64,000 nt of DNA from Lepidodermella squamata. Its lineage: Eukaryota > Gastrotricha. Both the position numbers and the translations under genes were made by a program. The notes below the pieces were generated by a model that had not been told where the DNA came from, made no database searches, and saw nothing but the letters and a program-made list of their open reading frames with translations. The DNA lies in NCBI GenBank assembly GCA_047495785.1, contig JBLDXI010000063.1:62001-126000 (forward strand), written 5' to 3'. Below, piece by piece: positions 32,355-42,003 of the stretch. How positions within the stretch are numbered: position 1 is the first letter of the stretch; every line of letters begins with the position of its first letter.

Positions 32355-35300
32355 ATGAAAACGCTTCTACCTATTTCATTGCTTATTTCAGTTTACCTTC
32401 TGACCGGCTTGAATGCTGCTAAGTTTTCTAGCCGATTTCTGGCCAGCGCTCAGAGCAGCGGTGACGATGGGCAGCCAAATCTAAGGAGTGCCACTTTGAA
32501 AAAATACCCAAACCCTGTACCGGTCTATTTCAACAGCGACACGACTTGGACCGACGCGAACGGCAATCCTGCGATTCCATGTTAGTCTGAAATTTTAAAT
32601 AAATCTCATACCAGTCGAAACGTTACTTTTCCGTGCAGCTGATGCGGCAAAGCAGAAGTTCAGAAAAGCTGTAGCTGTGATCGAAGAGGTAACATGCATC
32701 CGATTCGACATATCCGAAAGCAGGCCCATCGGCAAGGATGATGTCGGCATCGCCCTCGTTGGTTTAACGTAAGAGTGAAGAATAGTACAACCCCTTCTTC
32801 GATTATCCGTTTCTATAGAGATGAGTACTCTGGTGGCATAAACGGATCATTTGACGAGGCCCTGTATGGATTCAATGCTGGCAAAGACGACGCGGATTAT
32901 CGAGTATGTTTTGAGCGGTTTACGACAATTTTTCTGAATTTTACCGATTTTGCTCCTCTCAGGTCACAGATTACACATCTTTTCTTGCCTTGTTTCTCGG
33001 CATGACGATGGAGGGCAGGCGCCCCGATCGCGATTTGTACCTCAAGTTCGAAAATGATACCTATGCTGACTGGTTAGTTTATGAACAAAAATCTGTGCTA
33101 TCTACTATGGCATTGATATTTTAACTTTTGTCTGCGAATTTTCGTAAATTGACTAAATGAAAGCCACTAAAAGCTGAATAAGAATACGATTACAAGGCCA
33201 TCTTTGTATCACTATATTAAAACTACGTGTCTGTCTTCCTACCCTTCAGGTTTCCGATTTACAACGAAGCTTTTGTCGACCTGCCTTTCGATTACGCCTC
33301 GCTACTAAGCTGGTATTTTCAATACGACCCATCATTCCGACAATTCGAACCTAAAACCGACTTGCGTTACTTGACGTCTATTGGGCAAATGACCGGACTC
33401 TCAGTAATGGACATCTTGAAACTGAACAGATACTACGATTGTTTCAGTAAACAGATGCTCTAGAAGTCTAGTAGAATATCATTTTAATATTTTTCTCGCA
33501 GACATGTCCCAGTGCAATATCACACGGTGCGAAAACGGAGGATTTCCTGACCCAAACAAAAACTGCGCGGTTTGCACGTGTCCTTTGGGTTTTTCCGGGA
33601 ATGATTGCTCAGCCATCGCCCCGCCGGTTCCAGCTGACCTTGATTGTGGTGGTGAAGTTTACGTCGCCTCAACTGAATCGAAAGTTATTACCTCGCCGAA
33701 TTTCCCTGCAAAATACAACAGCGGGTCGAGCTGCACCTGGGTGATAAAAACTGTAAGATTTTCCCATATTTGAAGCAAGCTCTGTAAACCTCTTTTTCAG
33801 GACGTGGGGAGTGGTCTGATTTTCGGCTTCGAAGGCCGCCCTGATGTCTCTCGTGATTTCTACTGTGAGTAACCCACATTTTGTAGCTTAGCTACTTCAT
33901 TTGCTTTTCACAGATACAGAAATTTGCGGAGATTTTGTCCTTGTTCGAAATCTTGGAGCTGATGGATATCCTGGTTTCAGGTAAACAGCCTGGTATATAA
34001 CTAGAACACACGACTAAACTTCCCCGCAGGTTTTGCATGACCGGTGTTAACAGCGGTCGAGCTTTCACAACGGACAAAAACCAAGCCCTGGTTCACTTTC
34101 GATCGGATGATCTATACGCACCGTCAAACGGCTTCAAGCTGGTTGTCTACGCCACTCGACCGGGAATGCCAGCTTCGCAGTGGACCAAAGAGTGCAAGAT
34201 AACGCAAAGTGGCTACGACTACGAAGGGTCTGCGGTTATGAAGAGCGCCTCTGGTAAGGTTTGCGACGCGTGGACAGGCCAGACCAAGTACCCGGATCTG
34301 TCGTTTCCGCTTGGTCTCATCGCCAACTCCTCTAATGCCTGCCGCAATCCCGGCTCTGGCTCAAAGATTTCTTGCTTCGTTAACAATTACGCGAAAGAAG
34401 AAGAGTGTCCTGACGTTCGCCTTTGCAGTAAGCCACACTCTTTTCTCTTTTTTTAGCGAATATTGGCGAATAATTAGCGAATAAGGGCAAATGGATAGGA
34501 ACTTAAGCAAGCACAATATTCTCCTTCATAATGTGCCATCACTGTTCTCTTTGCGATCATCTGCTGAGAAATTACTTTCGGCAACTATCAAATCATATAA
34601 GCTTTAATCATGAGACGTGTAGCTACGTCTCATAGCTTTAATCTGTTCTAAGCAGGGTAATTCCAAAGATTTTCTACTTTTAGCCTTTATAAAACTCTGC
34701 GGCAGGAGCTAGAAGGAATAAGCTGGTAAGGAAGCAAGTAGGAAATGTCTCAAGAGAAAAGAGAAGGACGATGTTTCCGGAGATTATTAAATTGTTCACG
34801 AATTTCAACAGCTGCTATCCGTTATCGATGTTTGAAGACGAGCAATGGCGAGTATCAGGGATGCAAGAAGTATTGTTCCCCGAATGAGAACATCCTCGCG
34901 AGTGGCAAGACGTTGTACGCTGATACATGCGAGCAGGGCGTGAGTTCTCTTTACTGAAAACGCACTTCAAAACCTGACAGAAAACTGTTATTCATTTTAG
35001 AGAGTAATCAAGTGCACCAAGCAGAATAACAAATTCAAATTCTACTGTATTTCCGGAGATATGAAGTGTGCTGCCGACGAAATTGTGAGTGCTTCAAATA
35101 GCTTATATCATAATATACAAAATTCAAATTATTTCTGAAGGCATCGACCTTTAATTCGTTCAAATTCTTCGGTCCTAATTATCTCGAGTGCTTACACAAG
35201 CCTGGAGCTGGATGGGTAAGGAAGAGGGATTTTTAAGTTTCTTTATAAATGTTTTAATTTTAAATGAAGAAATACGTTCGCTGCAAATCGCGTAAAACAA

Positions 35301-35459
35301 ACAATTTCGTTGACTGCCGTCGTAGAGACCCGGCTTTCGGCTGCCACTCCGACGAGGTTGGTCAATTTGTTTAATTTAGTCTTGGCATTATATTTTTAAT
35401 CATAGTACCCGACGGATACATTCCTCACGCCCAAGAATTGCTACTTGAACAGACGATAA
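32355..35459 (+). CDS. Astacin-like secreted protein with EGF and CUB domains, active site lost
   Basis: Fourteen phase-consistent exons (32355-32580, 32639-32768, 32819-32903, 32963-33072, 33250-33446, 33502-33752, 33801-33864, 33914-33980, 34030-34427, 34812-34939, 35001-35084, 35141-35215, 35270-35356 and 35406-35459) give 651 residues. A signal peptide (MKTLLPISLLISVYLLTGLNA) is followed by an M12A-like domain: IEEVTCIRF, the post-zinc RRPDRDLY and the terminal IGQMTGLSVMDILKLNRYYDC are recognisable. The zinc helix HExxHxxGxxHE is replaced by SFLALFLGMTME (153-164), and the Met-turn SxMHY by SLLSW (201-205), so all three zinc His, the catalytic Glu and the Met are missing. An EGF module (about 254-284) and a CUB domain (about 297-395) follow, then Cys-rich repeats. 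A pseudoprotease with a binding or decoy role is inferred. A poly(A) signal lies at 35633. Confidence 0.82.
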
Positions 35460-35700
35460 ATGTTGGCGAAGTAACCTCGAGCGAAACAAAATGCACGAAC
35501 ATCTTATCCTATTTTGACTGATATTTGACTGTTATTTTGATTGATACTTATAGCTGAAAAACATAGTGTCACAAATTATTCTTCGGAACTTGATCAAATG
35601 AATGCAATGAACATGTTTTTGTCGCTTCTGTAAATAAAATCTCCAAACATACTTATGACACCCGGGTGACTGGTTTCAATCGCCATTGATAAAATTACAT

Positions 35701-35773
35701 CGAGGCTGCCAGGAGTCGAACCTGGAATCTTCTGATCCGTAGTCAGACGCGTTATCCATTGCGCCACAACCCC
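35701..35773 (-). tRNA. tRNA-Arg(ACG)
   Basis: 73 nt on the minus strand, intact, loop CTACGGA. It sits alone between the astacin-like gene and the ketoacyl-CoA reductase gene. Confidence 0.94.
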
Positions 35774-35891
35774 GCCTTATTCTAACAAACAAAATGTTAC
35801 TGAATACATCTGTAATAGGCTGGAAACTGCAAGGACGACATGGGCTGTGTTTTACTCTGAAATACAAGAAATTCCGAACTCCCCATGCATG

Positions 35892-35915
35892 GAATCAATG
35901 AATCAATGAATCAAT
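35892..35915. repeat. GAATCAAT short tandem repeat
   Basis: About three and a half copies of an 8-bp unit. Confidence 0.8.
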
Positions 35916-35998
35916 GGAACAGTTTGGCGAGAGATAAGACTTGGAATAACAACATGCCATGTCATTGAAGCACTCATTTCCTCAACCTTATATTATAT

Positions 35999-36940
35999 TC
36001 AGTCAATTAGCCTTTGCTGCTTCCTGCTTTTGGACATTGCGTCGGTGTTAGTCAACCATGCGACCCGCTCAGCCTGCCATCCATTCCCCACGAGATGATC
36101 GATCAAAAAACTCGGGAATTTTGAATACATTTCGCCTTGTATATCATGCTTCACCGTGCCATGCGTTTGATCCAGCCGTCCAAGGGTTTGCAGAGCCTCA
36201 CGAGCACACGTCTCCGGCGTGACAACCCACGTTCCTTTCGGCCAATTAGCTCCCTTCGTATGAACGAAAAAAGGTTCCACCAACTGAATCGTTATCTCTG
36301 GGTATTGAAGACGAAGGCCTTCCGTAAAATGAGCGACAAACGTTTTCAAACTCGCGTAGACGGTCATGTAGGGCGGGAAATGAGCCGAAGCTGAGCCAAT
36401 GTTGATGACTATAGGGTTCGGCCTTTGATCTGCCAGCATTTTGTTGATCACAATATGACTCATGAGAATGGTTGATGTCGCGTTTATGTTAATTGATTGC
36501 AAGCAGGTATCGCGTGACATTTCATGCAGCTTCTTTTGAACATCAATTGCAGCGCCGACGTTATTGACAAGCATATCGACATCGTCGAAGTCTTTTAGCT
36601 CATCCTCAATATGATCATAGATATCAGCTTGTTCAAAATTAGCCAGCAGGGTTGCCAACGAAACTTTAGGATAATGTGATTTCATGTCTTCAGCGACTGA
36701 GTTCAATTTATCGAGATTTCGGCCGATTAGGACAATCCGTTTCGCGCCGAGGCGAGCCAATTCGAAGGCATAGGCTTTCCCTATACCATCTGAAGCGCCT
36801 GTAATAACAGCTGTGCCAATCTGAGAGAAATTGACTGTTGACGCGGAGTAATGGCCGATGAAGAATCGCCGAATTCGCAAGAATGCTTTGATCAAGTAAT
36901 AAGCTGAGAAAAGTAAGCCGATGATGTGAAATGCGTCCAT
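35999..36940 (-). CDS. HSD17B12: Very-long-chain 3-oxoacyl-CoA reductase / 17-beta-HSD 12-like
   Basis: ER-membrane short-chain dehydrogenase that catalyses the second step of very-long-chain fatty-acid elongation (NADPH reduction of 3-ketoacyl-CoA); animal members can also act on sterols (nematode LET-767 type). The product has 313 residues (human HSD17B12 has 312). An N-terminal membrane helix (about 5-24) precedes the Rossmann motif TGASDGIG (47-54), NNVGA (about 126), the catalytic Ser in INIGSASAHF and Tyr195/Lys199 in YASLK. The start is Met at 36940: an aactgtag acceptor ends 2 nt upstream, and the frame above it lacks an ATG. The gene has no intron, unlike most here, so a retrocopy origin is possible. 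The C-terminus lacks a dilysine ER signal. Confidence 0.88.
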   Translation of the reverse strand: MDAFHIIGLLFSAYYLIKAFLRIRRFFIGHYSASTVNFSQIGTAVITGASDGIGKAYAFELARLGAKRIVLIGRNLDKLNSVAEDMKSHYPKVSLATLLANFEQADIYDHIEDELKDFDDVDMLVNNVGAAIDVQKKLHEMSRDTCLQSININATSTILMSHIVINKMLADQRPNPIVINIGSASAHFPPYMTVYASLKTFVAHFTEGLRLQYPEITIQLVEPFFVHTKGANWPKGTWVVTPETCAREALQTLGRLDQTHGTVKHDIQGEMYSKFPSFLIDHLVGNGWQAERVAWLTNTDAMSKSRKQQRLID

Positions 36941-37016
36941 TACTACAGTTAAAAAGGAACTCAATTACATAGCGAAATGAAATAATATTCTACTCTGATG
37001 ATGTTTACCTATAAAC

Positions 37017-37560
37017 TCACGATTCAGAAAATTGCTCGAGTTTGTTTGATTGTTCAACTGCTGCCGGTGCCGGTGCAATTGCTTGTTTTGAAGCCAAGGG
37101 AAGAAAACCCGCTGTGCTTCTAACTTTGTATATTTTTTTCGTTTCTCGTAGCATAATTGTGACGGGGTAACTCCCCGTTGTCGTGGGGCGAGTTCCGTCG
37201 TTCCATACGAACGTCAAGGAGGATATGAGTGCGCGTGAAAAAACGGGTTTCCCCGTCACTGTCAAAGGCCGCCAGGCCGACTCAGCTTAATTAGGATGTC
37301 GAGAGACGAACTTGGGTGGCTTGTTGTCCAGGTAGACATCGCCGTTGCGGTGGTCGTAATAGAAGCTGCTGGTGTTGTTCGTAATGTCGACGAGGCGACG
37401 AGGTTTCTAACGTTTGACGTTATGCATCAGGGCACAGCTTGACAGAGACGCCTCGCTGCATAGATTGGTTATTTGGCCCGCTCCCGCCTGGAGTTCACGC
37501 ATGCGCCTGAGAAAGGTGTTTTTAGCCCTAAGTTTGGGTATGGCCTCGCAGATCTTCGTC
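37017..37560 (-). other. Unidentified GC-richer segment with coding-like frames
   Basis: Three short minus-strand open stretches (about 37560-37411, 37406-37287 and 37265-37017) lie in different frames with stops between. The middle one reads VDITNNTSSFYYDHRNGDVY and the last SSLTFVWNDGTRPTTTG. Composition is exon-like compared with the AT-rich surroundings, but no donor/acceptor chain or family was recognised. It could be a gene remnant or exons of an unknown gene. Confidence 0.25.
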
Positions 37561-37736
37561 TAAAAATCTTAGAAATTTATTCATTAATCGCAGTTTTTTT
37601 TCTTACTTAATAGTCACATATCACATGTCACATTTTTTCGTGACGTGTTGTGTGTCTCATTTGTTAACAAATTTATACCATCAATTCAGATGATATGTGC
37701 GCTGATATCGGAGTGACAATACAATGGCGTCATAGA

Positions 37737-37809
37737 GGGGTTGTGGCGCAATGGATAACGCGTCTGACTACGGATCAGAAGATTCCAGGTTCGACTCCTG
37801 GCAGCCTCG
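37737..37809 (+). tRNA. tRNA-Arg(ACG)
   Basis: 73 nt, plus strand, identical to the tRNA at 35701 in opposite orientation, so the two form an inverted pair about 2 kb apart around the reductase gene. Confidence 0.94.
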
Positions 37810-38050
37810 ATAGATTTTTTTGAATGCAGTTTCCGCATATTTCAGGCAATTTAACGCATTAGAAAAAGCATTAACCGCATTAGAAAAACTTATTTTGGTG
37901 ATCTTCACGAATAATCAAATGATACCAGCCACTCATGTGCATCAAAATCCGACAAGGCTTTTGACTCAAATTCAAAAATACTGCTGCGGAGACGTGGCTC
38001 ATCAGATTTTGCGATAAGCATCCAAAGGCGTTGCCTTGTACCTTAGAACA

Positions 38051-38119
38051 GTCGCTATGCCCGAGTGGTTAAGGGGTCTGACTCGAAATCAGATGCGGTT
38101 TCCGCGCGTACTGGCGACG
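38051..38119 (+). pseudogene. tRNA-Ser(CGA) pseudogene without T-arm
   Basis: Identical to tRNA-Ser(CGA) except for a clean 13-nt deletion between CGCGTA and CTGGCG that removes the T-loop and most of the T-stem. The short TA/CTA repeat at the junction suggests slippage. Confidence 0.85.
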
Positions 38120-38211
38120 CTTAGTTTTTGGCGTTCGCCCGCATTTGGGGTTCGCCATTATGACGATGTGAACGCCTCGACACGACACCCATGAGCTAGG
38201 CATCAAGCAGC

Positions 38212-38282
38212 GCATCGGTGGTTCAGTGGTAGAATTCTCGCCTGCCACGCGGGAGGCCCGGGTTCGATTCCCGGCCGATGCA
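38212..38282 (+). tRNA. tRNA-Gly(GCC), array copy 3
   Basis: 71 nt, identical to the other two Gly copies, and follows the Ser pseudogene as in the main array. Confidence 0.94.
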
Positions 38283-38372
38283 ACTGCGCCACGTCACATT
38301 TTTGACGGAATGGCCTTCTGTTGGCGTGGAAGTGGGTGAGAAGCTATTCGAAGACCATCAACATTCGTGCAA

Positions 38373-38444
38373 TCCTTGGTAGTATAGTGGTTAGTATCCC
38401 CGCCTGTCACGCGGGAGACCAGGGTTCGATTCCCTGCCAAGGAG
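38373..38444 (+). tRNA. tRNA-Asp(GTC), array copy 2
   Basis: 72 nt, identical to the gene at 28127. Its downstream spacer resembles that of the main array up to about 38516. Confidence 0.94.
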
Positions 38445-38766
38445 CATTCTATTTTTTTAATTTTTGTTTACATTTTGAATTCTAAGCCGGAAAAATTAGC
38501 GTCAGCTCAACCGATCATCTAAATTCACACTGATCTCCCCACAAAAAGCTTGCGATTACGCAACTTAGCTGATAAGAGTCGATCAGCCGCAATGAGCCAC
38601 GTCTATGCTCAATTTGATGTCATGTGTCGTGCCCTTTTGATGCACCTTGGTACCCGCCAATACTCGCCATTTCTACCCCGTACAACGGCACTCTAAAGAC
38701 GGCGAAAGACGCTGACGATAATGGTTCCTAGCGCTAGTTTTTTCTCAGATTTATTATCTTTCTTTC

Positions 38767-38810
38767 TAAGGAAGAGGAGGAAGAAGGAAGATAAGAGAGG
38801 GAAGAGGACG
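38767..38810 (+). repeat. Polypurine repeat, copy 1
   Basis: GGAAGAGGAGGAAGAAGGAA-type tract that starts with CTAAGGAAGAG. A closely similar, longer tract lies at 54437-54538. Confidence 0.6.
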
Positions 38811-39061
38811 AATTAGCCGCGGATACACACCCTATACCTCGCATTTGACAAGTTTACTGATATCTGATATCTCTGTCGGTGTTTTCATTCTATTTGTTTA
38901 CAATAAAAATCCTTAGAACATGTGTGACCACAGAGTTATCAATCAAGTTGCAATATCAACTCTTATCTCGCGCCTGTTTTTGGGTCCTAATGCTTTCATT
39001 AATTTTCAGTATCAGCCTTTAAATTCCATACCAAAATTACTTTTGTTCTCTGTATAGAAAA

Positions 39062-40000
39062 ATGGAAGATCGTGGCATTGCAGTCATCGACCTCAGTCTT
39101 GACAACGATACCATCGCCAAAGCTATCCACACTGCGTGCACCGTTGAAGGCTTCTTCTTCGTCATCAACACTGGCATTTCGAAAGACTTGGTCAAAAAGA
39201 CATTTAAAGTCTCCAAAGCGTTATTCCAACTTTCCGACGAGCAAAAATTGGCTCTTCGAAAGGAAGGCCTCAACGACAGAGGTTATGGTACCTTTCAATC
39301 TGAAACTCTGGATCCGAAAGTGCAGAAAAAAGGCGATCTGAAAGAGACTTTTTCAATCGGCAAAGAGCTACCGGAAGGTGCTCCGAAAGCTGATTTTTTC
39401 AACCCTAACATCTGGCCTGGTGAGAGCCTGATCCCTGAATTTCGCCAGACGCTGATCGAATACTTTGATGAGGTTAGCCGACTTGGCCATCGTCTGATTC
39501 GTCTGTTCGCGTTATCGCTAGGGCTAAAAGAATCCTTCTTCGACAAGTTCTTCACAAAACCTGTTGAACTTGCCCGGCTGCTCCATTACTCCGCCGACAA
39601 ATCAGAACCAGAAAAGGGCATTTTCGGCGCTGGAGCCCACTCTGACTACGGCATGCTCACCATGCTGGCTACTGATACCGTGCCTGGTCTGCAAGTCTGG
39701 AAGCAGAACACGAGCGAATGGACCACCGTTCAGCCATTCGATGAAATAGGCCACGGTTTTGTCATCAATATCGGCGACATGTTGGAACGTTGGACGAATT
39801 GTATGTACAAGAGCACCGTACATCGAGTTGTCAACATTTCCGAGTCGGAACGCTACTCGATTCCGTTCTTCTTCGTGCCGAATTTCGATACGGTTGTTGA
39901 ATGTTTGCCAACTTGCCAATCAAGCGACAACCCTGCCAAGTATCCTCCTGTGGTATCAGGTGAATATTTAATGTCCAAATACGCTAACACCTACAAGTGA
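39062..40000 (+). CDS. 2-oxoglutarate/Fe(II)-dependent dioxygenase, isopenicillin N synthase-like fold
   Basis: A single open frame of 312 residues. An N-terminal DIOX_N-like block (GIAVIDLSLDN, EGFFFVINTGI) precedes the double-stranded beta-helix. The metal triad is present as His193-x-Asp195 (AHSDYGMLTML) and His254 (STVHRVVN), and the 2-oxoglutarate anchor as Arg264-x-Ser266 (RYSIPFF). GDMLERWTN is typical of the superfamily. It should be an active cytosolic oxygenase; the substrate cannot be told. This subfamily is common in plants, fungi and bacteria and patchy in animals, so lateral gain is possible. An acceptor (ctgtatag) ends 4 nt before the ATG and AATAAA is at 40050-40055, so the gene looks expressed by the host. 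It is intronless and lies within a tRNA array copy. Confidence 0.9.
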   Translation: MEDRGIAVIDLSLDNDTIAKAIHTACTVEGFFFVINTGISKDLVKKTFKVSKALFQLSDEQKLALRKEGLNDRGYGTFQSETLDPKVQKKGDLKETFSIGKELPEGAPKADFFNPNIWPGESLIPEFRQTLIEYFDEVSRLGHRLIRLFALSLGLKESFFDKFFTKPVELARLLHYSADKSEPEKGIFGAGAHSDYGMLTMLATDTVPGLQVWKQNTSEWTTVQPFDEIGHGFVINIGDMLERWTNCMYKSTVHRVVNISESERYSIPFFFVPNFDTVVECLPTCQSSDNPAKYPPVVSGEYLMSKYANTYK

Positions 40001-40220
40001 TTACAATTACCTATAAGCGATTTTCATTTAATGAATATCGTCGTTAAGAAATAAAACTTCAATTTATCGTTTAATTGTATACATGGATGTCAATGTATTT
40101 ACTAACGGTGAGGCATTTCCGATCACCGACCAGAAATTAGGAGGAAAATCAGGTCTGAAATCTATAGCTCTGAATTATCGGTGCCGAAAAAGCCTGAACT
40201 GAATGTGTGAACTCTGAAAG

Positions 40221-40279
40221 TCGCGGGCAGAGCCCAATGGATTAGCCGTCCATCGCCTTAACCACTCGGCCACCGCGTC
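40221..40279 (-). pseudogene. Truncated tRNA-Ser(GCT) pseudogene
   Basis: The minus strand matches tRNA-Ser(GCT) from the 5' end through the variable arm, then stops: the T-arm and 3' acceptor strand are missing. The conserved T33 before the anticodon is also changed to G. Confidence 0.85.
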
Positions 40280-40378
40280 TTCTCCAGGTAAGCCATCTGT
40301 CAGCGCTGCCTGAATTTTAACAAGAATAGATAGACGTTGATAGGCCGCTGTCAAATTGTGTGCTTAACCGCGAAATCA

Positions 40379-40450
40379 GCCACGGTAGTATAGTGGTTAG
40401 TATTCCTCGTTGTGGCCGAGGTGACCCTGGTTCGACTCCAGGCCGTGGCA
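40379..40450 (+). tRNA. tRNA-His(GTG), array copy 2
   Basis: 72 nt, identical to the gene at 28468, with near-identical flanks. Confidence 0.94.
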
Positions 40451-40557
40451 GAGTCACACAGAACTCGAGACAGTGGCAGGCGGTTCAATTTTTTTAATTT
40501 ATTGACAGTAAAGCTAGTTTTTCGTATAGCCAGCCAGCCAACCAAAAAGCTTACAGC

Positions 40558-40630
40558 TGATTCGGGCCGGGATTGAACCGGCGACCTTCTGCGTGTTAGG
40601 CAGATGTGATAACCACTACACCACCGAACC
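40558..40630 (-). tRNA. tRNA-Val(AAC), array copy 2
   Basis: 73 nt on the minus strand, identical to the gene at 28647 and at the same distance (179 bp) from tRNA-His. Confidence 0.94.
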
Positions 40631-40721
40631 GCCACATGCAAAGCGTGCCGTTGAACGCATTTAATCGCGCGATGATCAGTACTATAAATAGTCGATACAT
40701 TTCACACTTGAGCAAAAGAAT

Positions 40722-40794
40722 CGCCCGATGTGGGGCTCGAACCCACGACCCTGGGATTAAGAGTCCCATGCTCTACCGACTGAGCTAACCGGGC
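40722..40794 (-). tRNA. tRNA-Lys(CTT), array copy 2
   Basis: 73 nt on the minus strand, identical to the gene at 28811. Similarity to the main array ends just after its 5' end. Confidence 0.94.
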
Positions 40795-41035
40795 TGTGAT
40801 ACGTCGATGCGCATCGATGCCGCATTTGACATAACTTCAAACGGGGCGACTTAAGCCAGTGGGATGACATTGCCATAGGTTTTTGCGATCGAGTTTAGAT
40901 CACACACGAAGCCATTTTCTCAGGCATGATGCATGTCAAAGTAGGATGTCAACGAAAAGCCCTGATGATGGCGAATTTAATTATATACGTTGTGGAACTG
41001 TTTGAGCCGTATTTAACTTTAACTGACGTGGAAGG

Positions 41036-41455
41036 GTGGCAAAGTCACCCCGGGCACGGTTTAGATGCAGATGGGGTGACTTTGCCCTAACTCAAACCGC
41101 AGGTGGAAAGGCGGATATCTCTCAAGTGGGGTACCGCTGGATAGCTTGTGTCGGGGGCTGCTCGAAAATGACAAGGTTATTTCATTTTGATCACATGGTC
41201 ATTTTGGTCGAGTCATCTAAATTCTGCCGAAAGCTGTATTTTTTCGCTCAACTTCACCTGCGCTTAATCACCAGATATTGTGAAGGGCTGAAGTATGTTC
41301 AAGGCATTCCAGTTGGTCTATTCTTGGGCTTTCCAAAGGTATCCCACTCGAGGGGTCTTTATCTTGATACCTCTGAGATGTGCGATGCGAAAATCGCCCT
41401 ATCGCCCCATGGAAAAGTGACCCCGGCTGGCAAAGTCGGTTTGACGGTACTTTGA
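41036..41455 (+). repeat. Dispersed repeat with AAAGTCACCCC words, copy 1
   Basis: Contains CAAAGTCACCCCGG (41039), GGGGTGACTTTGCCC (about 41074), a GGGGTCTTTATCTT block and a terminal TTTGACGGTACTTTGAA. The same words in the same order occur at 45975-46115, and the AAAGTCACC/GGTA end again near 51165. It is open for 139 codons, but no domain is recognised, so it is treated as repeat. Confidence 0.45.
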
Positions 41456-42003
41456 ACGCGTCGTTGTCAATGAAGCGTCCAGTCACTCAGAACCCATTTG
41501 GCAGGTTCAGGAATTTTTTTGGCGAATTTTCAGATCATTTCGTTCGTTCTGGGCTTTCTTATCCTTCCGGTATATTTGCGAGTTGTGATCGAAACTTGGT
41601 TGCGAGAAACTAATAACTAACGTGATTAACAGCAAAATATATGCAAAACAATCAATCAAGCAATCAATCAAGGAACTCAGAAGACGAGAAAAGTAAACCT
41701 ATGAAGCCCCTGAGTTTGCGATGCCCTGTTGTGGTTAAATATATCAGGAATGTCAATGCAAATCAGCCAAAGATAAAACACAGCTTTTCATTTCAATCTT
41801 GCCTCTTTTTCGTGACTTACACGACAAAGTAATTCTAGACAATACCATGTTTATTTCTTTATTCAATCAGATCGTGAACTCAAATAAATTTATTGATTAA
41901 ATCAATCGCCGAAGCACTGAGAGTTGAAGGGCTTTAGAGAAACAAACACAACGCCTAAAAGTTCAAGTCACTTGTGCTTATTTTGGTTTATTTTTTCGCA
42001 TTA
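41456..42003. other. Spacer 3' of ACADSB
   Basis: AT-rich, with AATAAA-type signals on the minus strand near 41850-41890 that probably end the ACADSB mRNA. No gene is seen. Confidence 0.5.

Larger units (their letters stand above)
38517..40220 (+). other. Segment inserted into the tRNA array, carrying the dioxygenase gene
   Basis: The main array has only 88 bp between tRNA-Asp and tRNA-Ser(GCT). Here the same flanks are separated by about 1.7 kb unrelated to the array, and the Ser side has lost its 3' part. The segment holds a polypurine repeat (38767-38810) and one gene. No terminal repeats or clear target duplication were found. Confidence 0.6.

Noticed and set aside
41641-41832. 63-codon frame near the ACADSB 3' end
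   Set aside because: Low-complexity Asn/Ser/Lys composition and AT-rich context; no support.
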